Positions 50,170-59,865 of a stretch of DNA of 64,000 nt are shown piece by piece. Both the position numbers and the translations under genes were made by a program. Each line of letters begins with the position of its first letter. Position 1 is the first letter of the stretch. Source of the DNA: Darksidea phi (taxonomy: Eukaryota > Ascomycota > Dothideomycetes > Pleosporales > Lentitheciaceae); NCBI GenBank assembly GCA_030770425.1, contig JASJFT010000047.1, positions 1 through 64,000 of the forward strand. The letters run 5' to 3'. The notes beneath the pieces are model-generated. The model was not told the DNA's origin. It made no database searches and saw only the letters and a program-made list of their open reading frames with translations.

Positions 50170-51032
50170 AGTGGCTGGTGATGGGGGTATGAAGGAGGGT
50201 TAATCTTTGATTCTACGGCAAGCACGCTCAAATAATGAGTTTCTGGAAGCATACATATCTATAAAAATCTCGCTCGTCGGGCTTAACTGGCCAATCGAGG
50301 TATTCGGGTATTCTGCAGCTCCAAAGAGGTGCGGCTGCTGCTTCGGGGCTGCGGAACACCCGGCCAATCAGAACGAATCATACCCACTGGATAGACGTAA
50401 AGCTGCCCCACGATCCAGCCAGTTTCAATATATTGGATGCATGGGTTGCTGTCCGTGTTTCGGCCCCCAAACACACGGCTGTCACACCGTAAGATTTCTC
50501 TGGGGCTACGCGAAGGACACATCTAGGCGCCTAATTCTGCAAGTCTGCAATCAGCAGTGCGGCGCATACACGCCAAGGCAGAGACTGCCTTGGCGTGTAT
50601 GGATAGAAGAGGTCAAATCGCTTATGGGCTTGCCAATTAACCGTGATGTCTAATTTAGGAAGCTGTGTATGGATTCGGGTTCCCATATCTCTTAAAGCTG
50701 CCTATCTTGGTGTATGAGCATGCAAGCACGGACTCGCATATGCCTTAGAGTGAATGCACCGGAAATAATCCAAATTAAGAACCTTGTGTTTATAGTCGAT
50801 GCTTGTCGTAATATGTAGGTCAGTAACATGGAGATAATTTGGTCCAGTCTGTCTAAATCTACTGTACGAGTCTATACGTCTCGTTCTTGCTCATTGAGAA
50901 AGTATAGACTTAGGTTCATCTAACTCGAATATACGAATGTATGCGCCTCTTTCGTGCTCGTCGAAAGTTGTAGTCTTAGAATTCCAATTCTAGCCCCATA
51001 GCATCTTCCGAAGGACCGCTTCAACGTTCGTT
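50170..51032. promoter_or_regulatory. PKS promoter / oxoamine synthase 3' region
   Basis: This 0.86-kb interval lies between the PKS start codon and the stop codon of the oxoamine synthase, both on the minus strand. It holds a 10-bp palindrome TAGGCGCCTA (50524-50533) and a long perfect inverted repeat (separate entry). Near 50.86-50.99 kb two loosely similar segments repeat a pattern of CTC...GCTC...GAAAG followed by TAGACTTA or TAGTCTTAG. No coding region was seen. Confidence 0.5.
50565..50601. repeat. perfect 17-bp inverted repeat in the PKS promoter
   Basis: The left arm CATACACGCCAAGGCAG (50565-50581) and its exact reverse complement (50585-50601) are separated by only three bases (AGA). 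The centre is about 415 bp upstream of the PKS ATG. It could be a dimeric transcription-factor site, a hairpin/cruciform, or the scar of an excised element. It lies in non-coding DNA, so coding constraint does not explain it. Confidence 0.85.
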
Positions 51033-52598
51033 CTACACCATTCCATACCCGGTCAGGCCCTCCCTTTTCATCCAAGCATACACTTCCCTTGCTGCTCCCG
51101 TAGCTTTATGCTTACTCTGTCCGCCTTCAATATCCAGAACCTCTTCCACCCACATAAAAAGCTGTTCCACAAACCCAACTACTTGCGCAACAGTGTTTTC
51201 CGCATGAAACGTGACTCTAAGCCTGCTCTGGCCGATAGGCACGACAGGATGCTTCACAGGTAGTACAAAGAATGATGCAAACAGGAAATGGAAAAACATC
51301 CAGTACAGATAATTCTGTCGCGTCCACACGGTGACGATATGAGTTAAGAACGGGCGTTCTTTCCAACCGCTAGCCAGCGGCACTGCGAGAATGCCACATT
51401 CCCGCGCTTTCGGCCAGAGAGGGTGCGAAGTCAATGATTCGAAAAAAGTCCGGGCTAGCTGTTGAATTCGCTCTTGGCCCTGAATGACATGTTAGATAGA
51501 CACTAAACATGGCCTGCACTTAGTCTGCTTGCCTCCAGTGCCTCCGGCGTGCCAAGTAATCTATGACCCGCCCGAATCGCCGCTACAAATGGAAAGGACG
51601 GCGATGCCGAGTAGATACTCGCGCGTGCAAAATTGACAAGCGCGGTCTTGATCGTGTCGTTGCCGAGTATGATTCCTGATGTAGTCGCATCAGCTGCAGG
51701 CCCAGTCACGAGGAAATGTAATGTTCCTACCTCCGCATGCGCCCATCGCCTTTGAGTAAGTGTGCAGTCTCACCGCAATCTCTTCCTTCAAGCCGAGCTC
51801 GCATACCAGACCCGCACCATCTGGGCCAAAAAGCCCCGCGCTGTGCGTCTCATCAACCACAAATTGAATATTACCAAGTCCCTCCGAAAGCTCCTCCGCA
51901 ATTTCTACGAGTTCAAGTAGCGGGCACACATCGCCTTCCATGCTGTATACAGACTCAACTGCTACAAGTATCGACCGCCTGCCTTGTTTGACCATTGGAG
52001 AAGACTCTAAAATCGAGCTCAACGTCCTGCGGAACGCCTTGACATCGTTGTGGTCAAACCCCGTTTTCTGGATCGCAAGACTGCGCTCCATTCCCTCGTG
52101 CGTACTCGCATGCACCAGACTATCATACACAATGACATCCCCTGGCCGCGGCAGCGCAGACCAAACCATCACATTTGCATCAAACGCCGAGTTTACAATC
52201 AGCCCGGCCTTTGCGCCATGCCACGCCGCAATCTCACGCTCGACATCTTCGATATATGCGTAGTTTCCCTCCATCACTCTTGAACCGCCAGCGGCGACGC
52301 TAAAATCAGGGTGCGCGCTTAGTTCCGCGAGGAAGGCGGTGCGGATCAAGCCGGTCGTATTCCAGGAGAGGTAGTCGTTGGAGCAGAAGTCGACGGCATG
52401 GCTAGTCTGCCAGTTGTTTTGCAGGATAGCGAAGAGGGATTGCGTGGTGCGGCGCGCATCGAGCGCTTCTTCGACGTTGCGGTAGAAGGTAGGGAGGTTT
52501 TTAGTTTGGGATGACTGCGACTGGAGACGCTGGGCCTCGATTTGCTTCTTTAGGGGACCATTGGAGGAGCGGAGGGAGTTCCAGTTGCTGTTGTTCAT
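51033..52598 (-). CDS. PLP-dependent alpha-oxoamine synthase (BioF/SPT/Fum8-like)
   Basis: Three exons, 52598-51731, 51675-51533 and 51479-51033, give 485 aa. Intron 2 uses a GC donor (GAG|GCAAGC...TTCAG). Fold-type-I hallmarks are present: DFCSNDYLSW near 70-79, GSRVMEGN near 105-112, HxxxHEG-like VHASTHEGM at 162-170, the PLP-contacting DETHSAGLFG with Asp249 and His252, and the Schiff-base Lys283 in HTYSKAMGACGG. Family enzymes condense an acyl thioester with an amino acid and release CO2: KAPA synthase, 5-aminolevulinate synthase, serine palmitoyltransferase. Directly behind an HR-PKS without a release domain, the best inference is polyketide off-loading as in Fum8 (fumonisin) and AAL-toxin or sphingofungin pathways. 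A biotin-pathway BioF is less likely in this context. No mitochondrial leader is evident. The amino acid partner cannot be read from sequence. Confidence 0.9.
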
Positions 52599-53177
52599 AG
52601 TGAGATAGGGATATGGTAGTAAAACAGGGACGCTGCAGCAGACGACGTTGATGTTAGTGTTGATATTGCAGATGAGGCGGACGTTGACGGACCGATAATC
52701 CCTGTCTAGAGGTTTGCCTTCTGCTGGAAGCGGCCTGAGTACTTGGCGCGGAGCGTATTAATGTAGCCACACCCAATTGATCCTGCATGCATCGCAGCTG
52801 CAAGCGATTGCGCAATCACCTCTCATTCGCTTCTACGAGCCCGGCGCGTTAGCCGCCAATGCAGATGCATTCTCAGCCCCCAGCCAAAAATAACGCAGTT
52901 CGGGTTCCACAACCTCTAAGTTAACTTACATACATCAAAGCCACGGTAATCAGGCCATTCTCAATCCGCCCCCCCACCCGCCCCCCGGGCCCACCCTCTT
53001 TGACTTCCACACGTTTCAAGTCTTGTCTATTAAGTTCGGATTTTTCCCTTTCTCTTTCTTCGATTCACATGAGACATTCTATTGACTCGAGTCTTTCGCT
53101 GTTACGACGCCGTGCCGTTGCTCGGGATCCATTACGCGCTCTTATATGCCAGAATCGGCAGAAAACCTGCCTACACA
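52599..53177. promoter_or_regulatory. bidirectional promoter between oxoamine synthase and membrane-protein gene
   Basis: A 579-bp intergenic region between two divergent cluster genes. It is C-rich near 52966-52995 (runs of 7 and 6 C) and pyrimidine-rich before the plus-strand start. Shared control of the two genes is inferred from geometry only. Confidence 0.45.
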
Positions 53178-54493
53178 ATGAACGTCGATCTCGAAGGGCC
53201 TGCCATGGAGCCGCCGGCGGGCGTGACACCTGACTTTGTGAACACCGGCGGACAGCACACAAGCGGGTACGTCTGGCTCATCGCCAGTTCTGTCATTGCC
53301 ACTCTTGCCGTGTTGGCACGTATAGTGAGCAGCACCGTCGCCAAGAAGTTTGTTCTCGAGGATTTCTTGATGGTTACGGCACTGGTAGATAGCCATCCGT
53401 GGGACACGGCAACAAGCAGTGTTGGCTGAACGTCGTCGCAGGGCATCTTCGCCGGAATCCAATATGTGAGCTGGAAGCTCGTCGGGCTGCCGGGTATGTG
53501 GACCCATCAGTGGAATATCCAGCTGAAGTCCATGTCCTCGATCCTCTATGTAAGTCTGGTCCGCTACCGGCTTGGTGGCCGCGTTCTCTCTTGGACATGC
53601 TGATATTATGCAGAATCTCCACCTCGCCGCCGTTTTCTACGGCCCGATCGCCATGTGCATCAAAGTCGCCATCCTAATCAACTGGCTGCGCATCTTTGTC
53701 CCCGCCGGCCAACGCAACTTCACCTTTTGGATGCTTCACGTAATGATCTGGGCGAATACCCTCTACTACGTCATCACGACACTCACTGAAGTGTTCCGCT
53801 GCTGGCCGCGCGAGAAAATCTGGAATCTGTTCTACGAGGGCGGGAGTTGTCGCGTGGACGTCGAGGCGCAGAACTTCGCGACCAGCGTTATCAATTTTGT
53901 TTCGGATACGGCGATTCTCGCTTTGCCGCAATGGATGATTTGGAAGTTGAATATGAGCAGGAAGAGGAGGTGGGGGTTGTCGCTGCTGTTCGTCATCGGA
54001 ATCGGGTTCGTGTATCCATCCTCCCTGCCTAGCGTGTTAGTGCAATTGTTCAGCTAACAGGTTTTGTGTGCACAGCGCATGGTCCTTCGGCATAGCCCGC
54101 ACAGTCTACTTTGTGCACCTGGTCAAGTCTGAAGACGCAACGTATGAGTTCTCTGGCATCGCCGTGTGGACCATCTGGGAGCTGACTACTGGTTTCCTGA
54201 TCATGGGCATTCCTGCCTTTCCGCGCGCCTTCAAGGCGCTTCCGGGTTCGGAGGCGATTATTGCCTTCTTCCGCACGCTGACAAGCAAGACGGATCTGAG
54301 CAAATCGAGGCCCTGGCGGTACATGTACAAGCCCAAAACGCGGCGGAGGAGGAGTCTTTTCGAGATCAGCGAGCTGGAGACGCATGGGCTGGATACGGTG
54401 GAGAGCGCGGGGGTGGAGCATATGGTGAGTCACAATAGTGTGGAGGTAGAGCCGAAGAGAGGTGTGGAGATGCAGCAATCAGAGACAGTCTGA
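53178..54493 (+). CDS. seven-helix membrane protein of the fungal rhodopsin-like domain family
   Basis: Four exons, 53178-53384, 53442-53549, 53614-54005 and 54076-54493, give 374 aa; the donors are GTAGAT, GTAAGT and an unusual GTTCGT, and all junctions keep frame. About seven hydrophobic helices are seen (for example VWLIASSVIATLAVLARIV, LAAVFYGPIAMCIKVAILI, WELTTGFLIMGIPAF). Conserved family features include RIVSST...LEDFLM after helix 1 and a cytosolic Ser/Arg-rich tail. These PF20684-type proteins are common in and around secondary-metabolite clusters, but their biochemical role is unknown; they do not bind retinal as far as known. The start at 53178 gives a short hydrophilic N-terminus (MNVDLEGPAMEPPAGV). 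Confidence 0.85.
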
Positions 54494-55139
54494 AAAGAGG
54501 CGGCTGGTTGTGTCTGGTGCATCTGTCGTCGCTTCAGTCAAGAGCTAGAAGGGCGTGCAGAAACTACACCGTAGATTTTTTTTAAAATTATTCTACAAAA
54601 GGGCTTTCTTAGACAATTCTATTGTACTAAGTAGAAGCTAAGGAATTAATGTGGTGGTTGACAAAAATGTCACGCATACCTCTGTCGCGGACGCCACGGA
54701 GTAGTGTCGGGCTGGCACGGGTCACGTGCCGGGCCTGCGGTTCTACACCACGTCTCCTTAAGGATTCGTCTGATACCCCTTCGAATACTACCCTTTTGCT
54801 TCTCTAGTATTTGCGCCTGCCTACTCACAAGTGCCCCACATTGACAGAAAGCTGTTTTTTGTCGTGCACGGGCCGTTTCTAATATATATGCCGGAGACCA
54901 CAGTATTATATATGATATACGACACGAGAAACGCACGCGGGAGGGGGAAATGCGCCCTGACGGTGGTATGGACCAAGCCACTATAGTACGGACCCCACGG
55001 GTAAAATTAACCCGACAGCGCCTAACCGCATCTAGCCATCCCTGCGGCGTTGCACCTCCAACGCCGCCTCTCTGCTTTTAATGTGGTCGATGGCATTCCG
55101 CCGTCTCTCTGCAGGACCACCCTCATACCAGCTTCCATC
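54494..55139. other. 646-bp intergenic stretch
   Basis: Holds the 3' region of the membrane-protein gene (with a T8 run near 54577) and the promoter of the acyltransferase gene. A 103-codon minus-strand frame at 54670-54981 shows no family resemblance. No gene recognised. Confidence 0.5.
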
Positions 55140-56754
55140 ATGGGTAGTTATCTAAGTAGGGGTCATATTACCAGCGGTGATGTCAGCGTTGGGGCTCGAA
55201 TTCGGGTTATGGGAAGCCAGTACGTACCCAATCCATCTGTGAACAATTGTCGTCTAATGCAGGCGCAGTGAAGCGTACCAAACAGCTATGCACACACTCG
55301 ATCAGTACCGCGGCACCGTCGTAGCCTGTCGTTACTGCGCGCCACCTGTTCTTGCCAATCTGGACGCCCTAGCCACGCTCAAGAGCAGCGTCATCAACGC
55401 CGTGGCCCGAGTCGTTCTCGATCAGCCTCATCTCCACGTCGGTATCACAGGCGAACACTCCAGACATCCTGCCTTTGTCCGCCTCGGCCAGCTGGAACTC
55501 CGCGACCATATCGAGTGGCGATCATGCGACAACGCCAGTCAACTCGAGCAGGCGTACGTCGACACCATGCAGCTGCAGCTCGACTCCAGATTCGACAACC
55601 TCTCGACGCGGCCCGGGTGGCGACTAGTCGTCTTGCACGGGCCGGAGGTGAACGCCTTAGACATCTTGTATGTGTGGAACCACGCGCATCACGACGGCAT
55701 GAGCGGCAAGATCTTCCACCGCCATCTTCTCCGCGCTTTGAACGAAACCTCCGCCCAGAACAAAGCTCCCATTGACATTTCCGCGGCTAGCTGGACCCTC
55801 GACCTCCCCGACGACACCGACAAACTTCCCCCCAACGCCGAAATTCTCTGCTCATGGCCGCTGGACCCCATTTTTCTTCTGAAGTGGTTCTACAACGACT
55901 TCAAGCCCGTATCTTTCTTCCCTGGATCGCCCCACGCAACCTGGGCCCCCATACAATGCACGCCGTACGCAACCCGGTTCCGCACCTTCACCGTCAACGC
56001 GGGCACCGTCGCAAATCTAGTGTCTGCCTGCCGTCTGCATAACACTACCGTTACTGGGCTCATGCACGCCCTGGTCCTCGTCTCTCTCACTTCTTCCCTC
56101 GAGCCTGCTTCGGGCACGGGATTTGCAAGCCGAACGCCGTACGACCTGCGCCACTACCTGCCCACAAACACGCCGGAGTATCCCTGGCTGGTGCCGAAGG
56201 AGACCATGTGCAATTACGACTCTGTGCTCGACCACGAGTACGCGCCCGAGCTAGTCGCAACGATCCGCGAGAAAATGACGGACGCTGCCACAGACACAGA
56301 CATTGCTACTGCCACGGATGCAAATCTATCTCGACGCCTACCTGATGATGTTGTGAAAATTATCTGGACCGTATCCGCGCGCATCCGCGCCGAGATCGCG
56401 GCGCGCCTCGCTTCAGGCTTAAGGAATGACCTGCTGGCCGTTATGGGATATTGCCCGGACTGGAACAGCCAGCAGCGGCGCGAGGCACGGCGGACGCGGT
56501 ATCTGTCGTGGCTTGTTACGAATCTGGGTGTACTGGATGGGGGGAGTAGGGAGAAGGATGGATGGTCGTTGCGGAGGGCAGAGTTAGTCTTAAGTGCGGA
56601 GGTGCCTTCCGCTGCTGTCTCGGTATCGATTATGACGGTGAAGGATGAACAGATGTGCGTCACCTGTAGTTGGCAGGATGGAGTCGTTGAGGAGAGAGTC
56701 GGGGAGAGATTGCTATGGGATTTGGAGAGATGGGTGAATGAAATTGGAGCCTGA
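55140..56754 (+). CDS. alcohol acetyltransferase-like O/N-acyltransferase (AATase family)
   Basis: Two exons, 55140-55219 and 55263-56754, give 523 aa. The 43-nt intron (GTACGT...TGCAG) is phase 2 and joins RVMGS(Q)RSEAYQTAMHTLDQY, which restores the family's N-terminal pattern R-x-x-G-x-x-E-x-Y-x-T-A-x-H-x-L-x-x-Y. The downstream ATG at 55288 would cut that motif in half. The catalytic motif HxxxDG is His167...Asp171 in NHAHHDGMSG, shared with BAHD, condensation-type and yeast Atf1-like acyltransferases. It likely transfers acetyl or another acyl group from CoA to a hydroxyl or amine of the pathway product; acylation of a sphingoid-like amine or alcohol fits the cluster. It lies between the membrane protein and the MFS exporter, all on the plus strand. 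Confidence 0.83.
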
Positions 56755-57822
56755 TTGGTCCATAGATCGCAGCTCCAGAATTCCTGGAATTACCGTCGCC
56801 GAGAACTTTGTATCCCGACCACGTTCAAGACAAGAACGCCGCAGATTGACTGGCACAGAACTGCAATATCTGATTTATATACTCTAGAAGTGTAGTAGAG
56901 AAGTTGTTGCACAGTATAGAGGTCAGCGAGTCTAAAATCATCACGCTCCGCCTCAGAAGGGGCTTAGTGAGGGCACACTCTAGGTAAATATACCCGTCGT
57001 AACCTTGAAGCTTTGAAATGCGCATTGATACAGGTACTCTGATATATACGCAACCGTGCTAGTATATACATGTCGATTAATGACTAGCGCTGGAGCATCA
57101 TTCTTCGTGGATTTACACCTTAGCAATAATTTCTACCGTATACACACTAGTCGCACGATATGCATGGTCTCCTGCAAAGTGCCCTTGCCCGCAGCTATTC
57201 AGAAAGGTAGACAGCTCATTCATAGTACCACGTTTTCGGTATCTAGTATCACCAATAGACAAGAAGGCGATACGCCCTTACGGTGCATGCGGGTAAGACA
57301 AAATATAAATGCGTTATATGAGCTGCACCGAAACAGGAGACCTACTTGAACACCGAAGTCCCAATTTGTGCCGCTCCCACTGTGTCCAGGCTTTCAGCCT
57401 GTAGATTGCCCAAGAGGTATATAATACCAAGGCTATTGTCTGGCATGGATTGCATATTGCCTGCTCAGTATGTGCGCCGTCCAAGAGGTATATAGTGCCA
57501 AGACTATCGTCTGACATGCATTGCATATCGCCTGCTCAGCATGTGCATCGTCTGGGGGGTATATAGTACCAAGGCTATTGTCTGGCATGCATTGCGTATT
57601 GCCTGCTCAGCATGCGCATCGTCCGCGGATCCGTATTGGGCCCGTACGATAAATCCCGGGGCCTTTTGCGGCTCCACTCTACGTATAATCGGCAAGGCTA
57701 AAGTTCCCACGCCGGGAAAAGGATCCTTCCCAAGGTCGTGTTCGACGTCCAACTGTTTCTCACGCGCTTTGACATAGCTGCTTCGCACGGCTAACTCTCG
57801 ACTTCTTAGTTCCCATCTCAGC
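56755..57822. promoter_or_regulatory. acyltransferase 3' flank and MFS promoter region
   Basis: A gene-free stretch of 1.07 kb. Its right half holds three 71-bp tandem repeats (separate entry) ending 200 bp before the transporter ATG. Frames here are repeat-derived and do not look coding. Confidence 0.55.
57410..57622. repeat. three 71-bp tandem repeats in the MFS promoter
   Basis: Units 57410-57480, 57481-57551 and 57552-57622 are each exactly 71 bp. They share GGTATATA(A/G)T(A/G)CCAAG(G/A)CTAT(T/C)GTCT followed by GGCATG-ATTGC-TAT-GCCTGCTCAG-ATG. Units differ from each other at a handful of positions, mostly transitions. The array ends 200 bp upstream of the MFS start codon. Repeated TATA-like (GGTATATA) and GCATGCAT-like words could act as promoter elements. 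Confidence 0.88.
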
Positions 57823-59648
57823 ATGGAGCATCTTGAAGACGGTAAAGAAGCCCTTCCCAACCCAACAGATTCCACTCCCATCGAGCACCACGGCCACGAG
57901 TTGGGCAGTGAGCGCCAGAGAGTGAAACATGATCACCCGTCGCAAGAGCATCCGCTCAAAAAGCCCCTCGCATTCCATATGTCTTTCCTCGCGCTCCTAA
58001 TCATGGGCTTCATCTGCGCGCTCGACGCAACCGTCCTCGGCGTCGCAATACCCGTCTGTTCCCCCCTCGCTGACGTCCCATCCAACTCACACTCCTTAGT
58101 CCATCACCTACGAGCTGCACGGCACCACCCTCGAAGGCTTCTGGGCCAGCATATCCTTTATGCTCGCCGTTGTCATCGTGCAACCGATCCACACCAGCGT
58201 ATCCAACGTCTTCGGCCGTCTGCTCCCCCTCTATACCTCTTTCGCCTTATTCATGGCTGGGTCAATTGTCTTCGCCGTAGCGCAAGACATGAAAGTCCTA
58301 ATCATTGGCCGCGTGTTGCAAGGTCTCGGTGCCGGTGGCCTTGACGTTCTAAACGAGATTATCCTTGCCGACATCACGACGCTAAAAGAACGCCCCATGT
58401 ACTTGGGTCTCTTCGCCATCCCGATGCTCGGCGGCACTGTTCTGGGACCGGTTATGGGGGGCTTGTTCACCGAGTACGTGAGCTGGCGGTGGATGTAAGT
58501 TCCAGAACACAAATAGCAGGGCGAGAAATTTCAGTATTTGTGCTAACAATATTGGAAGCGGATGGATCAATCTACCCGTATCCACCATCGGGCTCGTGCT
58601 CGCCATATTATTCCTCCGACTGAAACCGCTCGAGCAGCCACTTTCCCAGAAACTACGGCGGCTAGACTGGATTGGGCTCGCTCTATTCACGGCGGGTTGT
58701 ACGTTATTTGCGTCGCCCATCGCCTGGGCAGGCGCCATGTTCCCGTGGGCCTCGTACCAGACGCTCATTCCGCTACTCCTCGGCTTCGGCCTGCTGGTAT
58801 TATTCGCTCTCTTCGAGTCCAAGCCCGTCGAACCCGTTTTCCCGTATCGGATATTCAAGACCCGGACCGCGTGCATGACGTTAGCGGCCGGCTTCCTGCA
58901 CGGCGTCGCCAACTACACCATCATGCTATACGTGCCTTTATTCTTACAAGCAGTATATCTGCACTCACCGCTGCGCGCTGCGGTGCTCACGCTCCCTGGG
59001 TGCTTTCTCGCGATCGGCAGCGCAGTCATCGGGTCCGTCGTCGTCGAAATCATGCGCACGTACCGGGCTACGATTCTAGCGAGCTGGGCGTTCTTGGCGG
59101 TCGGTGCGGGCGTAATGACGCTGTTGGACCGCAGTTCAAGCCTCGCGGCGAAGGAATCGTTCCAGGTGCTGCTCGGCCTGGGGTTGGGCCCGTTCTGGTC
59201 GGTGCTGAATCTGCCGCTGCAGGCCAGCATGCCGAATGTGGATGATATGGGGCTTGCGACAGGCATCCTTGTATCCTTCCGCCTCTTCGGCGGTCTCATA
59301 GGACTGGCGCTCTCATCTAGTATATTTAACACGGTTTACACAAGGAAAATCAACGCTCTGGGCGCGTTTCCAGCAGAATTGGCATTTTTGGGGGATGCGC
59401 GGGAGGCGGTCGCGTCAATACAGCTTTTGCGAGAGATTGACATTCCTGCCGAATTGTTGGGTCGCGTTATTGAGACGTACAAAATTTCAATATATAGGGT
59501 GTTTTGGATGATTGCGGGAGCCTCGGTGGCAGGCTTCGCCATCTCCTGCTTGATCAAGGAAATCTCATTAGAACGGGAAGATCTGGGGAGGCAACAGCTT
59601 AAAGGGAATACAAAAGGCCCAGATGTAGCAGCGAGTCGTGAACCATAA
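57823..59648 (+). CDS. MFS drug/metabolite exporter (DHA type)
   Basis: Three exons, 57823-58053, 58100-58494 and 58559-59648, give 571 aa; the introns (46 and 64 nt) begin GTCTGT and GTAAGT and keep frame. A hydrophilic N-terminus of about 50 residues is followed by about 12-14 spans. The start of helix 1 reads GFICALDATVLGVAIPSITY (the LDxTxVxVALP motif of DHA2 exporters). IIGRVLQGLGAGGLDVL matches motif B (GRxxQGxGxG), and [24 protein letters not shown] matches motif C (G-x8-G-x3-GP-x2-GG). Such transporters export cluster products or confer self-resistance. It is the rightmost gene of the cluster. Confidence 0.92.
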
Positions 59649-59865
59649 GCTCGTGGGCTTAATAAACGGCCAAGGGCAGCAGAACAACAATGAGCATACT
59701 ATAGTATATATTTGCTCCTCGATGAAACGCGGTGGTGTTTCCTTCACGGCACATGACCTGTACAAGAGCTCTCTGAGAAGTAGATTTCGCATGAATGAAT
59801 TCAAGTAGTAATCAATACCAAAGCTATTAGAATAGAAGCCAAGTAATAGACTCTCTATACCAACG

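Noticed and set aside
54670..54981. 103-codon minus-strand frame between the membrane protein and the acyltransferase
   Set aside because: Arg/Pro-rich with no family resemblance. It sits in intergenic DNA.
59568..59804. Extension of the HET gene into a frame overlapping the MFS 3' end
   Set aside because: A helical stretch near 59.7-59.8 kb could fit a HET C-terminus, but no intron joins it convincingly after the stop at 59866.
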